This document shows, in pieces, positions 1 to 11,370 of a DNA stretch of 64,000 bases. The notes below the pieces were generated by a model. That model saw only the letters and a list, made by a program, of their open reading frames with translations. It was not told the DNA's origin and did no database searches. Position 1 is the stretch's first letter; each line of letters begins with the position of its first letter. The stretch is from Craterostigma plantagineum. Its lineage: Eukaryota > Streptophyta > Magnoliopsida > Lamiales > Linderniaceae. The translations under genes and the position numbers were made by a program. The DNA lies in NCBI GenBank assembly GCA_027422505.1, contig JAPQWV010000306.1, positions 62,001-126,000 of the forward strand. Reading direction: 5' to 3'.

Positions 1-2280
1 AAACTTGATTAAACTATTAAATGAATTAATAAAGTTCTAAAGACCATCTTAAGTCTGTATTAAGTTTTAATGTCTAACATTTATTTTTGTACCACGATCG
101 AGCTTCGAGCTCGTTAGGCACATATTTTCTCTCTCCAGATGATATAATGTCGATGATCCTTTTTATGCCCCACTCTCTTGGTTTGTCTCTCACATCGGGA
201 GGAATCCTTAAGTACAATTGCTGCCTGGGCAATCTCGTGGTACCGTACAGATCTCGTTTGGGAAAAAGAATGTGATCTAATCAATTCTACAAACCGACTA
301 TAGATAACCGCCAAGAGTATAAACCCGTTACACAAGTCCCAGTCGAATGAGAGTGTGTCAAACTCACTGTAGTCAAAACATTGATGGAAGCCTTGGGAGA
401 GATTACCAACTTGGTTTTTTCAAACCCAATGAACACTTACTACCTATAATTGAAAAGAAAACTTAAACCGTTAAAAAAAACCAATCTCTACAAAAGTATT
501 CAAATCTAATCTATTCATGCAACACTATAGGCAGGCAAAAGATACAAAGCATTAAGTTGTTGTTGGATCAATAATATTGGTGATGATAAGACAACTAAAA
601 GAGAAAATGATATTCACTATCTTTTCATTTCCTCACCAAATTCTTTAAACGAAACATAACCTTACATTAATCTAGTCATTAATATGCACCATCAATTCCA
701 AGAGCCAACCACCTCGATACTGAAGCCTAGAAGTTTACAAAAAGGCCCGTAGACTGCGGGCCAGGCTAGACCGCGGACTGGGCCTCCAGGAAGCTAGCCA
801 GTGCAGGGAAGCCCGTGCAAGCCGCGGGCAGATTTGTAGTTTAAATAATAGATACATAAAAATTATATAGATTTTTATTTCCTTTGAGGTAAGATTTGTA
901 GTTTAATAAATTTAATAGCACATATAATTTATAATTAAAGAGGTTTAATTAGATTAGATATAATTTAAAGCTTGATTAGTCATTTTTTGTATTTTTTCTT
1001 ATTTTGATTTTATATATTATGCGCGGGCCTTCATTTGGCGGCCCACTGGCATTTTTTTGATAGCTCTACGGATGGCTAACTTCATTTTTCTACTTTGTAC
1101 AGGCAAAGACAAAGGCTCATGCAAATGCATATATGCAGATGCTTGTTAGGGAACAAGTTCGTTGAAAATTGCGGGAACGAATTCTTAGATGGAAACGTTT
1201 GTCGAATGAAAATTTCGGGTTGCGATAGTACATGACTAATCCTCTGACTGGAGTCTTGGACACATTGTGCTTTACTTAGATATATCCTTCGATTGTTGGA
1301 CAATCACAACAGGGATATTTTGAGTATTGTATCAGTGTGTATGGAGATTTATCTATTGACAACATAGAATTCGACACTTATATTGAATAAGTGAATTTCC
1401 AATATTTTTCATAGTTTGTGATTCGAAGACCTTGGACAACGCAAGATGAATAAAGATTCAGAAATGAACCATTTAAACATGAAGTGGAATCCTAGTTATC
1501 TGATCAATTGGGTTTCGAGTTATAATTCCATGCCCATGGTCTAATCGGGAAATTAGTCGTCGAAATTAGTTTACGTGTATGCACTTGCAATTGACAAAAG
1601 GTTTACTCGCACACTTGCTAGGTGTTACCGTGATCTGTGGATTCTTTGATATTAAGGGGTTAATTTGAATTGATTACAAAGTGTTCTAAATCCACCGTAG
1701 TGTTAATCGTGAACCTAAAGTGGTCACACGAGGTTTTGGAGAATGACAATATGAAATTGATATGTCAATAGTTGGATTAATCTTTAGTTCAATAGTTGAA
1801 CTAACATATTGAGTAATGTGATCATTAAATTTAAAGGAATAAAATGCTCAATATGATTGATTATTGTGCACATAATTAGTGGTTGTTTTTTTTTAACGTT
1901 GGACTTTAAAATAAAGTTAAGACCTAACTGGGCTAATTCAATAGTTGAAACCCATATGGTGAGATGGTAATCATTCATTCCAATGAGAGACATTTGAATC
2001 CAAAATTCGTATGAGCGCCGCAACGTCTACGACAAACTTACGAAGACGGTGTTTGCCACTAGCCAGGAACTGATTCCCTCCCATTCATCGCTAAAAGAAG
2101 CTAAGGAGTAGGTATCTAAACCCTAACAAAGCAAAATTTGTACAATATGCATGATTTTAAAAGATGACGATCCCAATAGTCGCTTAGAGAACCGACGGGC
2201 GAGCGTTTATACGGTAAATGCACACTTTCTGTTTCGAAGTTTCCGCTGCGATCGTCTTGTGCGGCCTTGCGAATCTGACA
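1..2280. other. AT-rich non-coding stretch, probably decayed copia LTR at its right end
   Basis: No open frame with recognisable protein similarity is seen on either strand. The stretch is AT-rich apart from GC-rich patches at about 740-840 and 1020-1060 that repeat GGCCCGCGG-like words, which may be the ends of a small unidentified transposon. The last few hundred bases run directly into a copia-type primer-binding site at 2282, so they are probably the U5 end of a plus-strand LTR. No left LTR border was found. Confidence 0.35.
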
Positions 2281-2281
2281 G

Positions 2282-2294
2282 TGGTATGAGAGCC
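2282..2294 (+). promoter_or_regulatory. Primer-binding-site-like sequence (initiator Met tRNA type)
   Basis: TGGTATGAGAGCC differs by one base from TGGTATCAGAGCC, the plant retrotransposon primer-binding site complementary to initiator methionine tRNA. It follows a CTGACA that could end an LTR. No gag follows, because the reverse-oriented Sirevirus-like remnant begins within about 430 bp. A relic of a truncated plus-strand copia element is the simplest reading. Confidence 0.45.
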
Positions 2295-2713
2295 ACGAGT
2301 TTGAGCATATGTAAAATCATATTTTGCTTTGTCTATGTTTTTATGATAAACATATATAAATGTTAAAACATATGTGTGATAAAAATGTTTATTAGATAAA
2401 TTCATCGGAATTTTTTTCCCCAAAACAAAATGTTTGTAGTCTGTATGAATTGAAAATTGTTCAGGTTCATCAACATATGGTTTGGTCGAGGAGGCTTTTA
2501 TAGAGAAAAGTTATTTTCTATCTGCGTTATTATTGCATGTGTATGACTTATAATTGCAAAAATGTTTTTAGACAATAGAAAGCTTTATTGCTTCGGAAGT
2601 ACTTCGACACAGTGATGTTATAGATACCATTATATTATGTGTGAAGTGGTCCCTGTACGATATGGATGCAACGTAAATAAGTTTAAAACTAGACCCAGAG
2701 ATATTGACTAAAA

Positions 2714-3394
2714 TGTTGATCAAACACACAGGCCAACACTTGGGATCAGAACATTTAAGCACGACGGAAAAATAAAACTTAGTAGTAAACAGCAACACAC
2801 ACGAGATGGAACTTTATGCAGCAAGTTCTTCAACTTGCTGTGAGCCTCATGGCAAAATTCCACTACTAAAAATGGATTACAAAAAGAACAACTATCGAAG
2901 ATAGTAAACTCATACCGAAAACGAATCTAAAGATTGGAAACCTTTCCTAAAAGCTTACGTCTAGACTCTAGACTCAAAAGGAAAGATCAAAGCTAGGCAA
3001 AACAATGAATACTCTCGTTCTTTTCAGATCTGTTCGCTCAAAGTCTCGTCTGTTTCGCTCGTCGTAGCTCGCAAATTGTGTCTCTAAATTTTATCGTTCA
3101 AGGCTCTCAATGGCAGCTCGAAATCCTCCTTGTATTTATAGGCCTTGGCCGAATTGGTAAAAGATATCTTGAATCTCCTAACGTATCTCCTCGAAGATCT
3201 CCCCAAATATAGTAAATATTTGAGTTCGATTCTTCTTAAGTTCTTGGATGATCTCATATCTTCTATTTATGGTAGGTGCAATCTCCAATTGATATGATTT
3301 TCATATCTTCTATTGTTGGTAACTGCATCACTTGTTTTTGGGCAAGCAAGACAAAATCTTTTTCATATCTTCGATCATGTCTTCGACATTAACA
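2714..3394 (-). repeat. Candidate 3' LTR of the Sirevirus-like element
   Basis: Read on the minus strand it starts TGTTAATG directly after a polypurine tract and may end GATCAACA, giving short TGTT/AACA inverted termini. A TATA-like CTATAAATAC lies at about 3132-3143 (minus strand), a plausible LTR promoter. The right border (3394) is well supported by the adjacent polypurine tract. The left border (2714) is chosen only for its TG and is uncertain. Confidence 0.45.
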
Positions 3395-3760
3395 AGCTCC
3401 CCCTTTTGTCTTTCTTCCCAAAATCCATGCACATCCACTTTTCTTAGTCCGTCCTGGCTTCTTCTTCTGCATCATCTCCCCCTTTTTCTCCCCCATAATT
3501 TGACGTTGCAAAACTCCCCATGAAGGAAAATATACTCAACCAAAAAACAAATCAAATATGGTTAGAGAACTTTAGGGAAAGATGTCCAAGGTTCTTTAGG
3601 GAAATCTGCAAACACAAACTTTGGACAGGCAATCATTTAGAGAACCAAATCAGCATGCACAAAAGTATAAAATCAGGCACACAAAAGTTGATAAAGATAA
3701 GAAATTCAAACACTCAGTGGAGTTTTTAGCTTCTTTCTGTTTCTGTTCTAGCTCCCCCTG
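3395..3760 (-). other. Cluster of four polypurine tracts
   Basis: On the minus strand AAAAGGGGGAGC (3395-3408), two adjacent GGGGGAGA-type tracts (3475-3495) and AGGGGGAGC (about 3750-3757) lie upstream of the candidate 3' LTR. A polypurine tract primes plus-strand DNA synthesis. Several copies before the 3' LTR are a known trait of Sireviruses, so this supports the assignment made from the RNase H. Confidence 0.6.
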
Positions 3761-4513
3761 TCGGAGTTCCCTTAGTAGTACCAGCAAAGGTTGCACCACC
3801 TTGATTAGCACCATCTTCTCCACCCTTTTTGGAAAAGGTAAACCTCTGAGAATTTCCAGGTGAGATGTTGCGGAAGATGTGGAGCCAGCATCTAGTTCAA
3901 CATTCTCAGACTCGAAATTGGGTGAGTTCGCAATAGACATTCAAGATTAAAAGTATCCAATCAGAGCAGTATAAATCTTGAAGTCTATAAAGGTCTGAAA
4001 AAAAAACTTCTCGAATTTCCATAGATTGCCTAGATTATGAAAATGATTTGTGAAAGTGGAAGTTATCGAGCCAAGCCAAAAACACTTTCTAACAGTCCAA
4101 GAGATTTCACGCGTACGAAGAAATCAGGAGCAAGCCATGATTCAGTGAAACATACCAAGTCAAAAATCATAGTATGAGTGAGCGATACTAACCGATTAGA
4201 CGACGTATATGAGCACTTTAGACAAGCGTAACAGGCTGTTATTCGACAGAAACTAATGCAATTCTGAGAGATATAGGCACTAGACACACGAAACTGACAC
4301 ATGCAATCATAGAAACTAAGACAAATAAACGAAAGCACAAAAATTATAGCATGATCAAACTAACAGTTACACAAGTTGCGCCAACATAAGACTCAACATT
4401 CTTACTCCATAATCCTAGTGCCCGACCCTCTTAGTTTACTTTCATTTTATGCCATTTCACATTAATTATCCATCTGATTTTGCACTGCCCTTATTGCCTA
4501 AACATCAAGTACT

Positions 4514-4705
4514 GGATTTTTGTCGCAAAGAGTTCATCGTCACAGCGAATGTCGTGTACCTAGGGATACTTATTACCAAGAGCCTATATCTTGTAATAGG
4601 TTTATGAGCAGGCTTATACGCATTAAGGATTGGCTTTTTGTCGCAAAGAGTACATCGTCACCGCGAATTCCGTGTACCTAGGGAAACTTATTACCAAGAG
4701 CCTGT
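4514..4705. repeat. Direct repeat of about 66 bp, 118 bp apart
   Basis: A segment starting TTTTGTCGCAAAGAGT and ending TTATTACCAAGAGCCT occurs at about 4517-4583 and again at 4635-4701 with a few mismatches. It lies in the spacer between RNase H and the polypurine tracts of the Sirevirus-like element. It is a local duplication with no coding role visible. Confidence 0.6.
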
Positions 4706-4851
4706 TTGCAAGGGATTGGGTCATTTTCAGAAAACGTTCAAGTAGGATCGAGTCATTTCACAGAAAACAGAGAAGAATATTAAATCAAATATCAAAACAG
4801 TAACTATCAAGTTTGACATATGCTATGTTGCTCCAAATATTGGACCAACAA

Positions 4852-5229
4852 TCAGCCAGATTGATGCAAACCTATGAATTTCTTCAGATCCAAAAAGCTT
4901 TCAAAATCCAATGCTTTCGTGAAAACGTCAACTAATTGATGTTTCGTGTCTATATGCTCAATCCGCCCTAATTCTTTCTCTACCATATCTCTCAGAAAAT
5001 GATGTCTAATATCTATATGCTTGGTATGTGAATGTCGAATAGGGTTCTTAGAGATGTTGATGGCACTAAGGTTATCGCAATACATAAGTACGGACTCACA
5101 TTCTAAACTATAGTCACACAACATGCTATTTAACCACATAAGCTGAGTACAACAGCTACCCGCAGCTACATATTCAGCCTCAGCTGTAGACAATGACACG
5201 CAATTTTGTTTCTTACTATACCAAGACAC
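4852..5229 (-). pseudogene. Copia RNase H fragment (Sirevirus-like)
   Basis: An open stretch of 125 residues carries copia RNase H landmarks: SLSTAEAEYVAAGSCCTQ near residues 12-29, the MYCDNLSAINISKNP block, and HTKHIDIRHHFLRDMVEK. It ends DVFTKAL...FIGL, the usual copia pol C terminus. The enzyme removes RNA from the RNA-DNA hybrid during reverse transcription. The fragment is out of frame with the RT remnant at 5400-6126, so the polyprotein is broken. The family match is confident; no function is expected. Confidence 0.85.
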
Positions 5230-5399
5230 AAGATTATTACCTAAGAAGAAACAACCACCACTTGTGCTCTTGCGGTCATCTTCGTCACTTGCCTAATCAA
5301 CATCGCTATATCCTACAAGATTCGTGTTAGTATCTTTCGAGAACCATAACCCTAAACAACACGAGCCACTCACATGTCTTACTATTCTCTTCACAGCAT

Positions 5400-6126
5400 T
5401 TAAATGCGAAATTTTTGGCTCAGCCTGATATCTAGCACAAACACAAACACTGTACATAAATCACTACTCGCTGAAAGATATAAATGACTGCCTATCATGG
5501 AATGATACAATGTGGGGTCAGCATTCTGTCCAACATTATCTTTACTTACCTTCTGTGTTGAACCCATCGGTGTTTTCATTACCTTGGCAGTATCTAGCCC
5601 GAATGTCTTCACTGTGTTCTTTGCATACTTCTACTGGGACATGAAAATACCGTCGTTACTTTGCTTAATCTGCAGGCCTAATAAAAATGTTAGCTCATCA
5701 ATCATACTCATTTTGACTGTAGAATTCATAGCATGTACAAATTGGTCTAACATGGATTGAGAACTAAAGCAAAAAACAATATCATCTACATTAATATGGG
5801 CAATCAAAATATCAGAACCAACTCTTTTAAGAAAGAGTCTTCGATCGGCTTCACCTCGCACGGACCCAAATTCAAGTAGGAATTTAGTTAACCTACCATA
5901 CCAAGCTCCAGGTGCCTGCTTAAGTCCATAAAGCGCTTTCTGCAACTTAATAACATGATTCGGAAAATGTGGATCTTCGAAACCTTTCGACTGCTCAACA
6001 TAAATTTCTTTATCTATATATCCATTAAACATGCACCCTTAACATCTATTTGATGTAAGGTAATGTTGAGCCAACATGCAATAGCAAGAAATAACATAGT
6101 CGATTCAAGTCTAGCAACGGGGCAAA
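5400..6126 (-). pseudogene. Copia reverse transcriptase fragment, cut by a gypsy LTR
   Basis: Minus-strand frames at 6126-5631 and 5612-5400 read as copia RT: APVARLES near the cut edge, then HQIDVKGA, YIDKEIYVEQSKGFEDP, LQKALYGLKQAPGAWY, and a catalytic block read here as HINVDDIVF, where copia RTs usually have YVDDI. A later frame gives KTPMGS. The part N-terminal to APVARLE is absent because the element stops at 6126, against the first base of the gypsy LTR. In-frame stops and frame changes mark it as a pseudogene. Confidence 0.85.
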
Positions 6127-8763
6127 TGTGGCGACCCTACTTCCTAATTAAGTTAATTGGCGGATTTCCGTAACGAAAGTCGCGGAGGACCCGATTTTTC
6201 AAAAACTTATTTAAAGAAAATAATATACACATATAATGTAAAGTTGGGTTTACAAAAAGAACGTCAAATTAATACATCGGGCCGAAGCCCCAAAAATCTA
6301 AACCTGACTATCCTACGCCTCTCCACAGGTCGCGTCCCATGTACTGCGCCGCCCTCAAAAGGCACTGGAGGCACCGCCGCCAGCCAGCCTACAGCTCACC
6401 TTGACACTTAACAGTGTCGGGCTCAGTCTTACCTACAAAAATAAAACTCTGAGCAAAATTGCCCAGTAGGTGGTGGTAAAAACATGCAATGCGTGCATGC
6501 GCTCATCCCAATCCCATGTCCTCACAACATGATAATGCACGCTCAACCTACGTCACATCTCAATACATAACAGGGCCCTCGGCTAGACTCAGCACCCACG
6601 CGCACAACGGCAAAGTACGCCATAAACCATGCGGTAGCCACACCGGTCGTGCCGGGTCGCTCCTTCCGCACACAATCTTAACCTCGGGCGGTAGACAGGA
6701 ATCTCACATCTGTCTCCCGTCCCTGAGCCAAATAATATCCGGTGGTATACACCTCGGGTGGCTCAATCCCGAGTAGATGGGTGTTGCAAACCCCCTCTCC
6801 CACCAGGTGCTACGCGAGTCTAACCCTGACGACCAATAACGGTCACTCTACCCCACTCAACCGACACCGTAAGGTGTCACCGTACAAATACGGTACCATT
6901 ATCTCTCCCGTGCATGTCGTGAAATGCACACATAATCAGTCAACATGGAAACACGTATACCGAAACCACATACTAGTACAGCTATCAAACTAGGCCGAAA
7001 GTTTTAAAATCCAAAACTAATATTTATGGTTTAAAATGTGGGTTGACCCGAAAATATAAGTTATAGTACGAAAATATTTTATTTTGAAATTGATTTGGGC
7101 TGAAAATAATTTTATTCAAAATATTTGGGCCTGAAATAGCGCAAAAGCCCAAAAATAAGTCCACTGGTCAACGCACACCAAAATAGGTCAAAGCCCAAAC
7201 CGAAATCGCCGAAACCCACATTTAAAAGCTGGTCAACCCAAATTCGCGAAATCACTCGCTGCAATTTGCGAATCGTCCGATTTAAAATTGGTCAACCCGC
7301 GAAAGTTTAAGTCAGCGTTCGAATTCGCGGGTTACTTCGCTGAATTCGCAAATCGTTCAATTAAGCCCGCTAAATCCAATTTAAGGAAGCCCGACGTCGC
7401 TCACAGGAATCACCCCGCGAAATTATGTCAGCCCGCGAAAGTCAAAGTTGGCCAGCGACTTATCTCACAACTCGCAAAACAGCCTCAGCCCGCGAAACTC
7501 GCATTCTGGCCCGCGAAAATCTTTACTCACTCATACAGTTCACAAAATGCTTAGGCCCGCAAAAACACTTTCGCGATCCGAGCTTCAATTCGGCCAATTT
7601 TCTAATTGTTTTAAAATCCTAATTTACTCCAATTCGCGAACTAAAGAACGGCCCGCGAAAATCTTTTCTCTCTCTCACAATTCGCAAAGTAAAATAGGTT
7701 CGCGAACTTAAAATCGACCCACGAACTATCAAGCACTTAATTCGCGAAATAATGCAATCCGCGAAACAAATTATCACTCGATTCGCCAACCTCCTAATTC
7801 GCTAAATCAACTCGCAAAACACAACATACTTCGCGAATCATGAACAAACCCTAATTTCTCCAGAATCTTAACATGCTCGACACGCCAAATTACATAAGAA
7901 CAGTCATAAAACACATAACTCATATATTGAGTTCAAAATCACGTCATAGCACATAGTAACATATCACGAAAATTTATAAAAATCATAAAACTTCAAACTT
8001 TGAATTTGAATGGCCCTCCAATCGAATTCTAACATTTTTGAGGAACGTAGTACACTTTAAAAGGGTTTGTAGGGGTTAAAAACCACCTAACTATCTTCCA
8101 AGCTTAATTTGGAGTAATTCCTTGGATCGAAAATCTGCTCCAGCTTAACAACTTCACTGCCTTGATCGTCACCTCTAATAACCTATACTTCAATAAATCA
8201 TTTAGCCCACACAAGAGCTAATAAATAAGCTCCTAAATAAGATTCTCGCCTCTATAGCTACGTTGATAATTTCCCAAGTTGAATAATTCGATTCGAGCTT
8301 GCCAAAACTATTCTTCCCAGCTTCGTGGTTCGATCCTTTGTCTTTTTATTCTTTTTTCTCTTTCTTGTGTTGTATTTCGTTGCTTGTGTTTTGGGGAGTG
8401 GTTTTCTTATGGGATTTTCAAGGTGGTGAGATGACATTCACGTAGCTTTCCCTCAAGGTTAAGCAACCTTCATACTTATCATTACACATTTGGGCCAAGC
8501 CATGCCTTAATGTGGGGCTAAAATGTATTTGTCCTCTAATTATAACCATTTGGGCCCTTTTTTATTCCTTGGGGCCTTCCTATATTTTTAATCCCTCTTT
8601 ATTTCTTGGGCTTTGTAAACTTTTCGACCCATTTTAATTTTATCAATTCTTGGCCCAATTATTATTTTCGGTTTGATTCCGGAAAATCCATTTTGTCCGA
8701 AAATTAACTCCCTTAATTTCGAACATTACAAAATAATCCCGTATTAGTTTTACGGGTATTACA
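6127..8763 (-). repeat. 3' LTR of the minus-strand gypsy element (about 2.64 kb)
   Basis: On the plus strand it runs from TGTGGCGACCC (6127) to GGGTATTACA (8763). On the minus strand this is TGTAATACCC...GGGTCGCCACA, with correct TG/CA ends and a polypurine tract directly outside. A related plus-strand LTR ends at 25709 with the same GGGTCGCCACA. The segment 7240-7840 is filled with CGCGAA words. Open frames inside it (6157-6411, 6489-6776, 7288-7711) look like nothing known and are not called. Confidence 0.8.
7240..7840. repeat. CGCGAA/TTCGCGAA word array inside the LTR
   Basis: About a dozen CGCGAA hexamers (for example near 7243, 7299, 7415, 7432, 7489, 7512, 7634, 7653, 7700, 7741, 7759, 7831), several within CCCGCGAAA or the palindrome TTCGCGAA, occur in 600 bp. 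Decayed versions such as TTCGCAAA and TTCGCTAAA lie between them. The copies are not spaced at one period and are embedded in otherwise different sequence. Confidence 0.75.
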
Positions 8764-8780
8764 TCCTCCCCCCTTAAAAG
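8764..8780 (-). other. Polypurine tract of the gypsy element
   Basis: The minus strand reads CTTTTAAGGGGGGAGGA directly before the LTR start TGTAATACCC. The position and composition are those of the polypurine primer for plus-strand synthesis. Confidence 0.75.
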
Positions 8781-8798
8781 AAATTTCGTCCCCGGAAT

Positions 8799-9295
8799 CT
8801 AAGTCATCTGAAATAACTCGGGGTAATTTTCCCTCGTTTCGTCTTCTCGTTCCCAAGTGGCTTCTTCCGTCGTCTGGTTCTGCCACAAGACCTTCACTAG
8901 GGGGATGTTCTTATTCCTAGGTCGTTTCACCTCATACATCAAAATCTCTACCGGCCTTTCTTTGTAACTCAAGTCCACTTTCAATCGCTGGTGAAGTGCT
9001 TCACCTCTTAGCACATGCTCGGATCCGGAATGTACTTCCGTAATGTAGACACGTGGAAGATGTCATGGACTTGTGCTAGTGATGTCGGCAGTTCTAGTTG
9101 ATACGCCACTTCGCCGACTCTTTTCAAAATACTGAAGGGTCCTATATATCTCAGACTAAGCTTTCCTTTTCGTCTGAAACGCTTAACACCCTTCATAGGA
9201 GATACCTTCAAGAAGACTTGATCGCCTTCCTCAAATTCTAACGGTCTCCGTCTCTTATCTACGTAACTCTTCTGACGACTTTGGGCCGTCTGCAT
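8799..9295 (-). pseudogene. Gypsy integrase C-terminal region and chromodomain
   Basis: Two overlapping minus-strand frames (9295-9008 and 9014-8799) are joined by a frameshift. The first has the integrase C-terminal block with VFLKVSPMKGVKRF and LSLRYIGPFSILKRVG, ending VHDIFHVSTLRKYIPDP. The second is a chromodomain: ERPVEIL, RNKNIPLVKVLWQNQ, EEATWERED, ending YPELF. In chromoviruses this domain is thought to steer integration towards marked chromatin. Length and motifs are normal; the break between the frames makes it non-functional. Confidence 0.85.
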
Positions 9296-10122
9296 TCTCT
9301 ACCTAACAACGCCCTTTCGCCTATTTCATCCCAATGGACTGGGGATCGACATTTATGCCTATATAAGGCTTCGTATGGCGCCATCCCAATCATAGCTTGA
9401 TAGCTGTTGTTATATGAAAATTCGATCAAAGGGAGATATTTACTCCAACTTCCTCGCTAAACCAGAATAAATGCCCTCAACATGTCTTCGAGCGTCTGGA
9501 TCATTCTTTCCGACTATCCGTCAGTCTGGGGATGATAAGCTGAGCTAAAGGACAGTTTAGTCCCCATAGCTTTCCGTAAGCTCATCCATAACTGGGACAG
9601 AAATCTCGAGTCTCGATCTGAGACGATCGACATCGGGATCCTATGGAGTCGTACTATTTCTTATATATACAACTCTGCATACTTTCCCATGGAGTAGGTT
9701 TGATTGATCGGTAAGAAATAAGCGGACTTAGTCAGTCTGTCGACAACCACCCATATTGCATCATGACCTTTCATGGTCTTCGGTAACACGACGACAAAAT
9801 CCATCGTTATGTGGTCCCACTTCCACTTGGATATACAACTCTGTATACTTTTCCATGGAATAGGTTTGATTTGATGTTCTGCCATGATCTGTAGACAGGT
9901 CAAGCATCGGCTTACAAAAGCAGCAACATCTCTTTTCATTCATGGCCACCAGTAGTTCGTTCGCAAGTCTCGATACATTTTCGTTGCACCAGGATGCACT
10001 GAGTAGATTGTTGCGTGTGCCTCCGTCATTAACGTTCGGCGGATGTCTTCATCTTTTGGCACATATAGGTGACCTCTGAATCGTAAGCTTCCGTCGTCTC
10101 GGAATTCAAAATGACGGAACAT
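9296..10122 (-). pseudogene. Gypsy integrase zinc-binding and catalytic core, broken
   Basis: The minus strand at 10122-9940 carries the zinc-binding H..H part (EAHATIYSVHPGATKMYRDL) and at 9939-9661 CLTC, then WDHITMDFVVVLPKT and [14 protein letters not shown]. Further down (9660-9300), in other frames, the IVSDRDSRF and YHPQTDG blocks are readable but a stop follows TDG. The stretch between CLTC and KWKWDHI is abnormal: it is a second copy of the downstream NQTYSM.KY.ELYI segment read in a shifted frame. The enzyme cannot be functional. Confidence 0.8.
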
Positions 10123-10137
10123 CTGTACTTGTTCGTT

Positions 10138-11370
10138 TCAGATCTTCAGATACAATTCGTCTTCGTTTTGTGCCTCGATGATTCGATCTAACAGCGTCGG
10201 CTTAAGTGTTAATGCTGCTAATTTTGCTTCAACCTCTCCAAAGTTGATTACTTCAACTCTGAGTTGGCACAATTTAGTGTTTATCGCTTTCCGGCTCAAC
10301 ACATCTGCGACTACGTTGGCTTTCCCTGGGTGGTAACTTATTACGCAGTCGTAGTCTTTCACTAATTTGAGCCATCGCCTTTGCCTCATATTCGACTCCT
10401 TCTGTGTGAAGAAGTACTTCAGGCTCTTATGATCCGTAAAGATCTCGCACCTTTCTCCGTACGGATAGTGTCGCCAGATCTTAAGGGCAAACACTACTGC
10501 GGTGAGTTCAAGATCATGGGTGGGGTAGTTCTTCTCGTACAGCTTCAATTGTCGGGAGGCACATGCAATTACCTTCCCGTTCTGCATCAATACGCACCCC
10601 AAACAATTCCTCGAGGCATCACTATACACTGAGAAACATTCGGTACCCGAAGGTATTGATAGATCTGGAGCAGTTGTCAATCTTTTCTTCGGCTCGTGGA
10701 AGCTCCGCTCGCTTTCATCGGTCCACTTGATAGGGACATTCTTTTTTTGTCAAATTCGTAAGCGTCGAGGCTATGCTGTAAAAATCCTTAATAAACTTCC
10801 GATAGTATCCAGCAAGTCCGCGAAAACTTCTGATTTCTGTGGGAGTGGTCGGTCGTGGCCATTTATCTATTGCTTCAATCTCACTGGGATCTACTGAAAT
10901 TCCTCTTCCCGAAATAATATGCCCCAGAAAAGCCTCTTGTTCCAACCAGAATTCGCATTTCTTAAATTTAGCGAATAATTGCTTCTCTCAGAGAATTCCA
11001 AGGACCGTTCTCAGATGTTCTTCGTGTTCCTCCTTTGTCTTAGAATAGATGAGAATATCGTCAATAAAGACGATAACAAAGCGGTCCAGAAATTCTTTAA
11101 ACACCCGGTTCATCAGATCCATGAAAGCAGCAGGAGCATTTGTTAGCCCAAAAGGCATGACCAAGAATTCGTAATGGCCGTACCTCGTGCTGAACGCGGT
11201 TTTAGGAACGTCCGCCTTACGGATCTTTAACTGATGATACCCAGAACATAGGTCGATCTTCGAGAATACCACCGCCCCTTGTAATTGATCGAATAAATCA
11301 TCTATTCTCGGCAACGGATACTTACTCTTGATCGTGATTTATTGAGCTCACGATAATCGATACACAATCT
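10138..11370 (-). pseudogene. Gypsy reverse transcriptase and RNase H, 5'-truncated
   Basis: RT is read on the minus strand from about 11365: [57 protein letters not shown], and the catalytic [10 protein letters not shown] (11314-10988). It continues in another frame (10945-10715) with [13 protein letters not shown]. RNase H (10680-10138) has [42 protein letters not shown] and [15 protein letters not shown]. The usual [11 protein letters not shown] region and everything upstream are missing at the truncation. Frame changes separate the three pieces. Confidence 0.88.

Larger units (their letters stand above)
2714..6126 (-). mobile_element. Truncated Sirevirus-like Ty1-copia retrotransposon
   Basis: On the minus strand the order is RT (from 6126), RNase H (5229-4852), a long non-coding spacer, several polypurine tracts (3760-3395) and a candidate 3' LTR (3394-2714). 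This is the 3' half of a copia element. Multiple polypurine tracts and the RNase H style point to the Sirevirus lineage. The 5' half is missing: RT stops exactly where the gypsy LTR begins at 6127, so that element inserted into it. Stops and frameshifts show it is dead. Confidence 0.7.
6127..11370 (-). mobile_element. 5'-truncated Ty3-gypsy chromovirus (chromodomain type)
   Basis: On the minus strand the order is RT, RNase H, integrase, chromodomain, polypurine tract and 3' LTR. The internal region is cut at about 11370 inside RT (only LCIDYRELN remains of its N-terminal part), so gag, protease and the 5' LTR are gone. The C-terminal chromodomain places it among the plant chromoviruses (Tekay/Del-like). 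Its 3' LTR interrupts the copia RT at 6126. Pol carries several stops and frameshifts. Confidence 0.85.

Noticed and set aside
6157..7711. Open frames within the minus-strand gypsy LTR
   Set aside because: They fall in LTR sequence; the Pro/Ala/Lys-rich peptides at 7288-7711 arise from the CCCGCGAAA word array.
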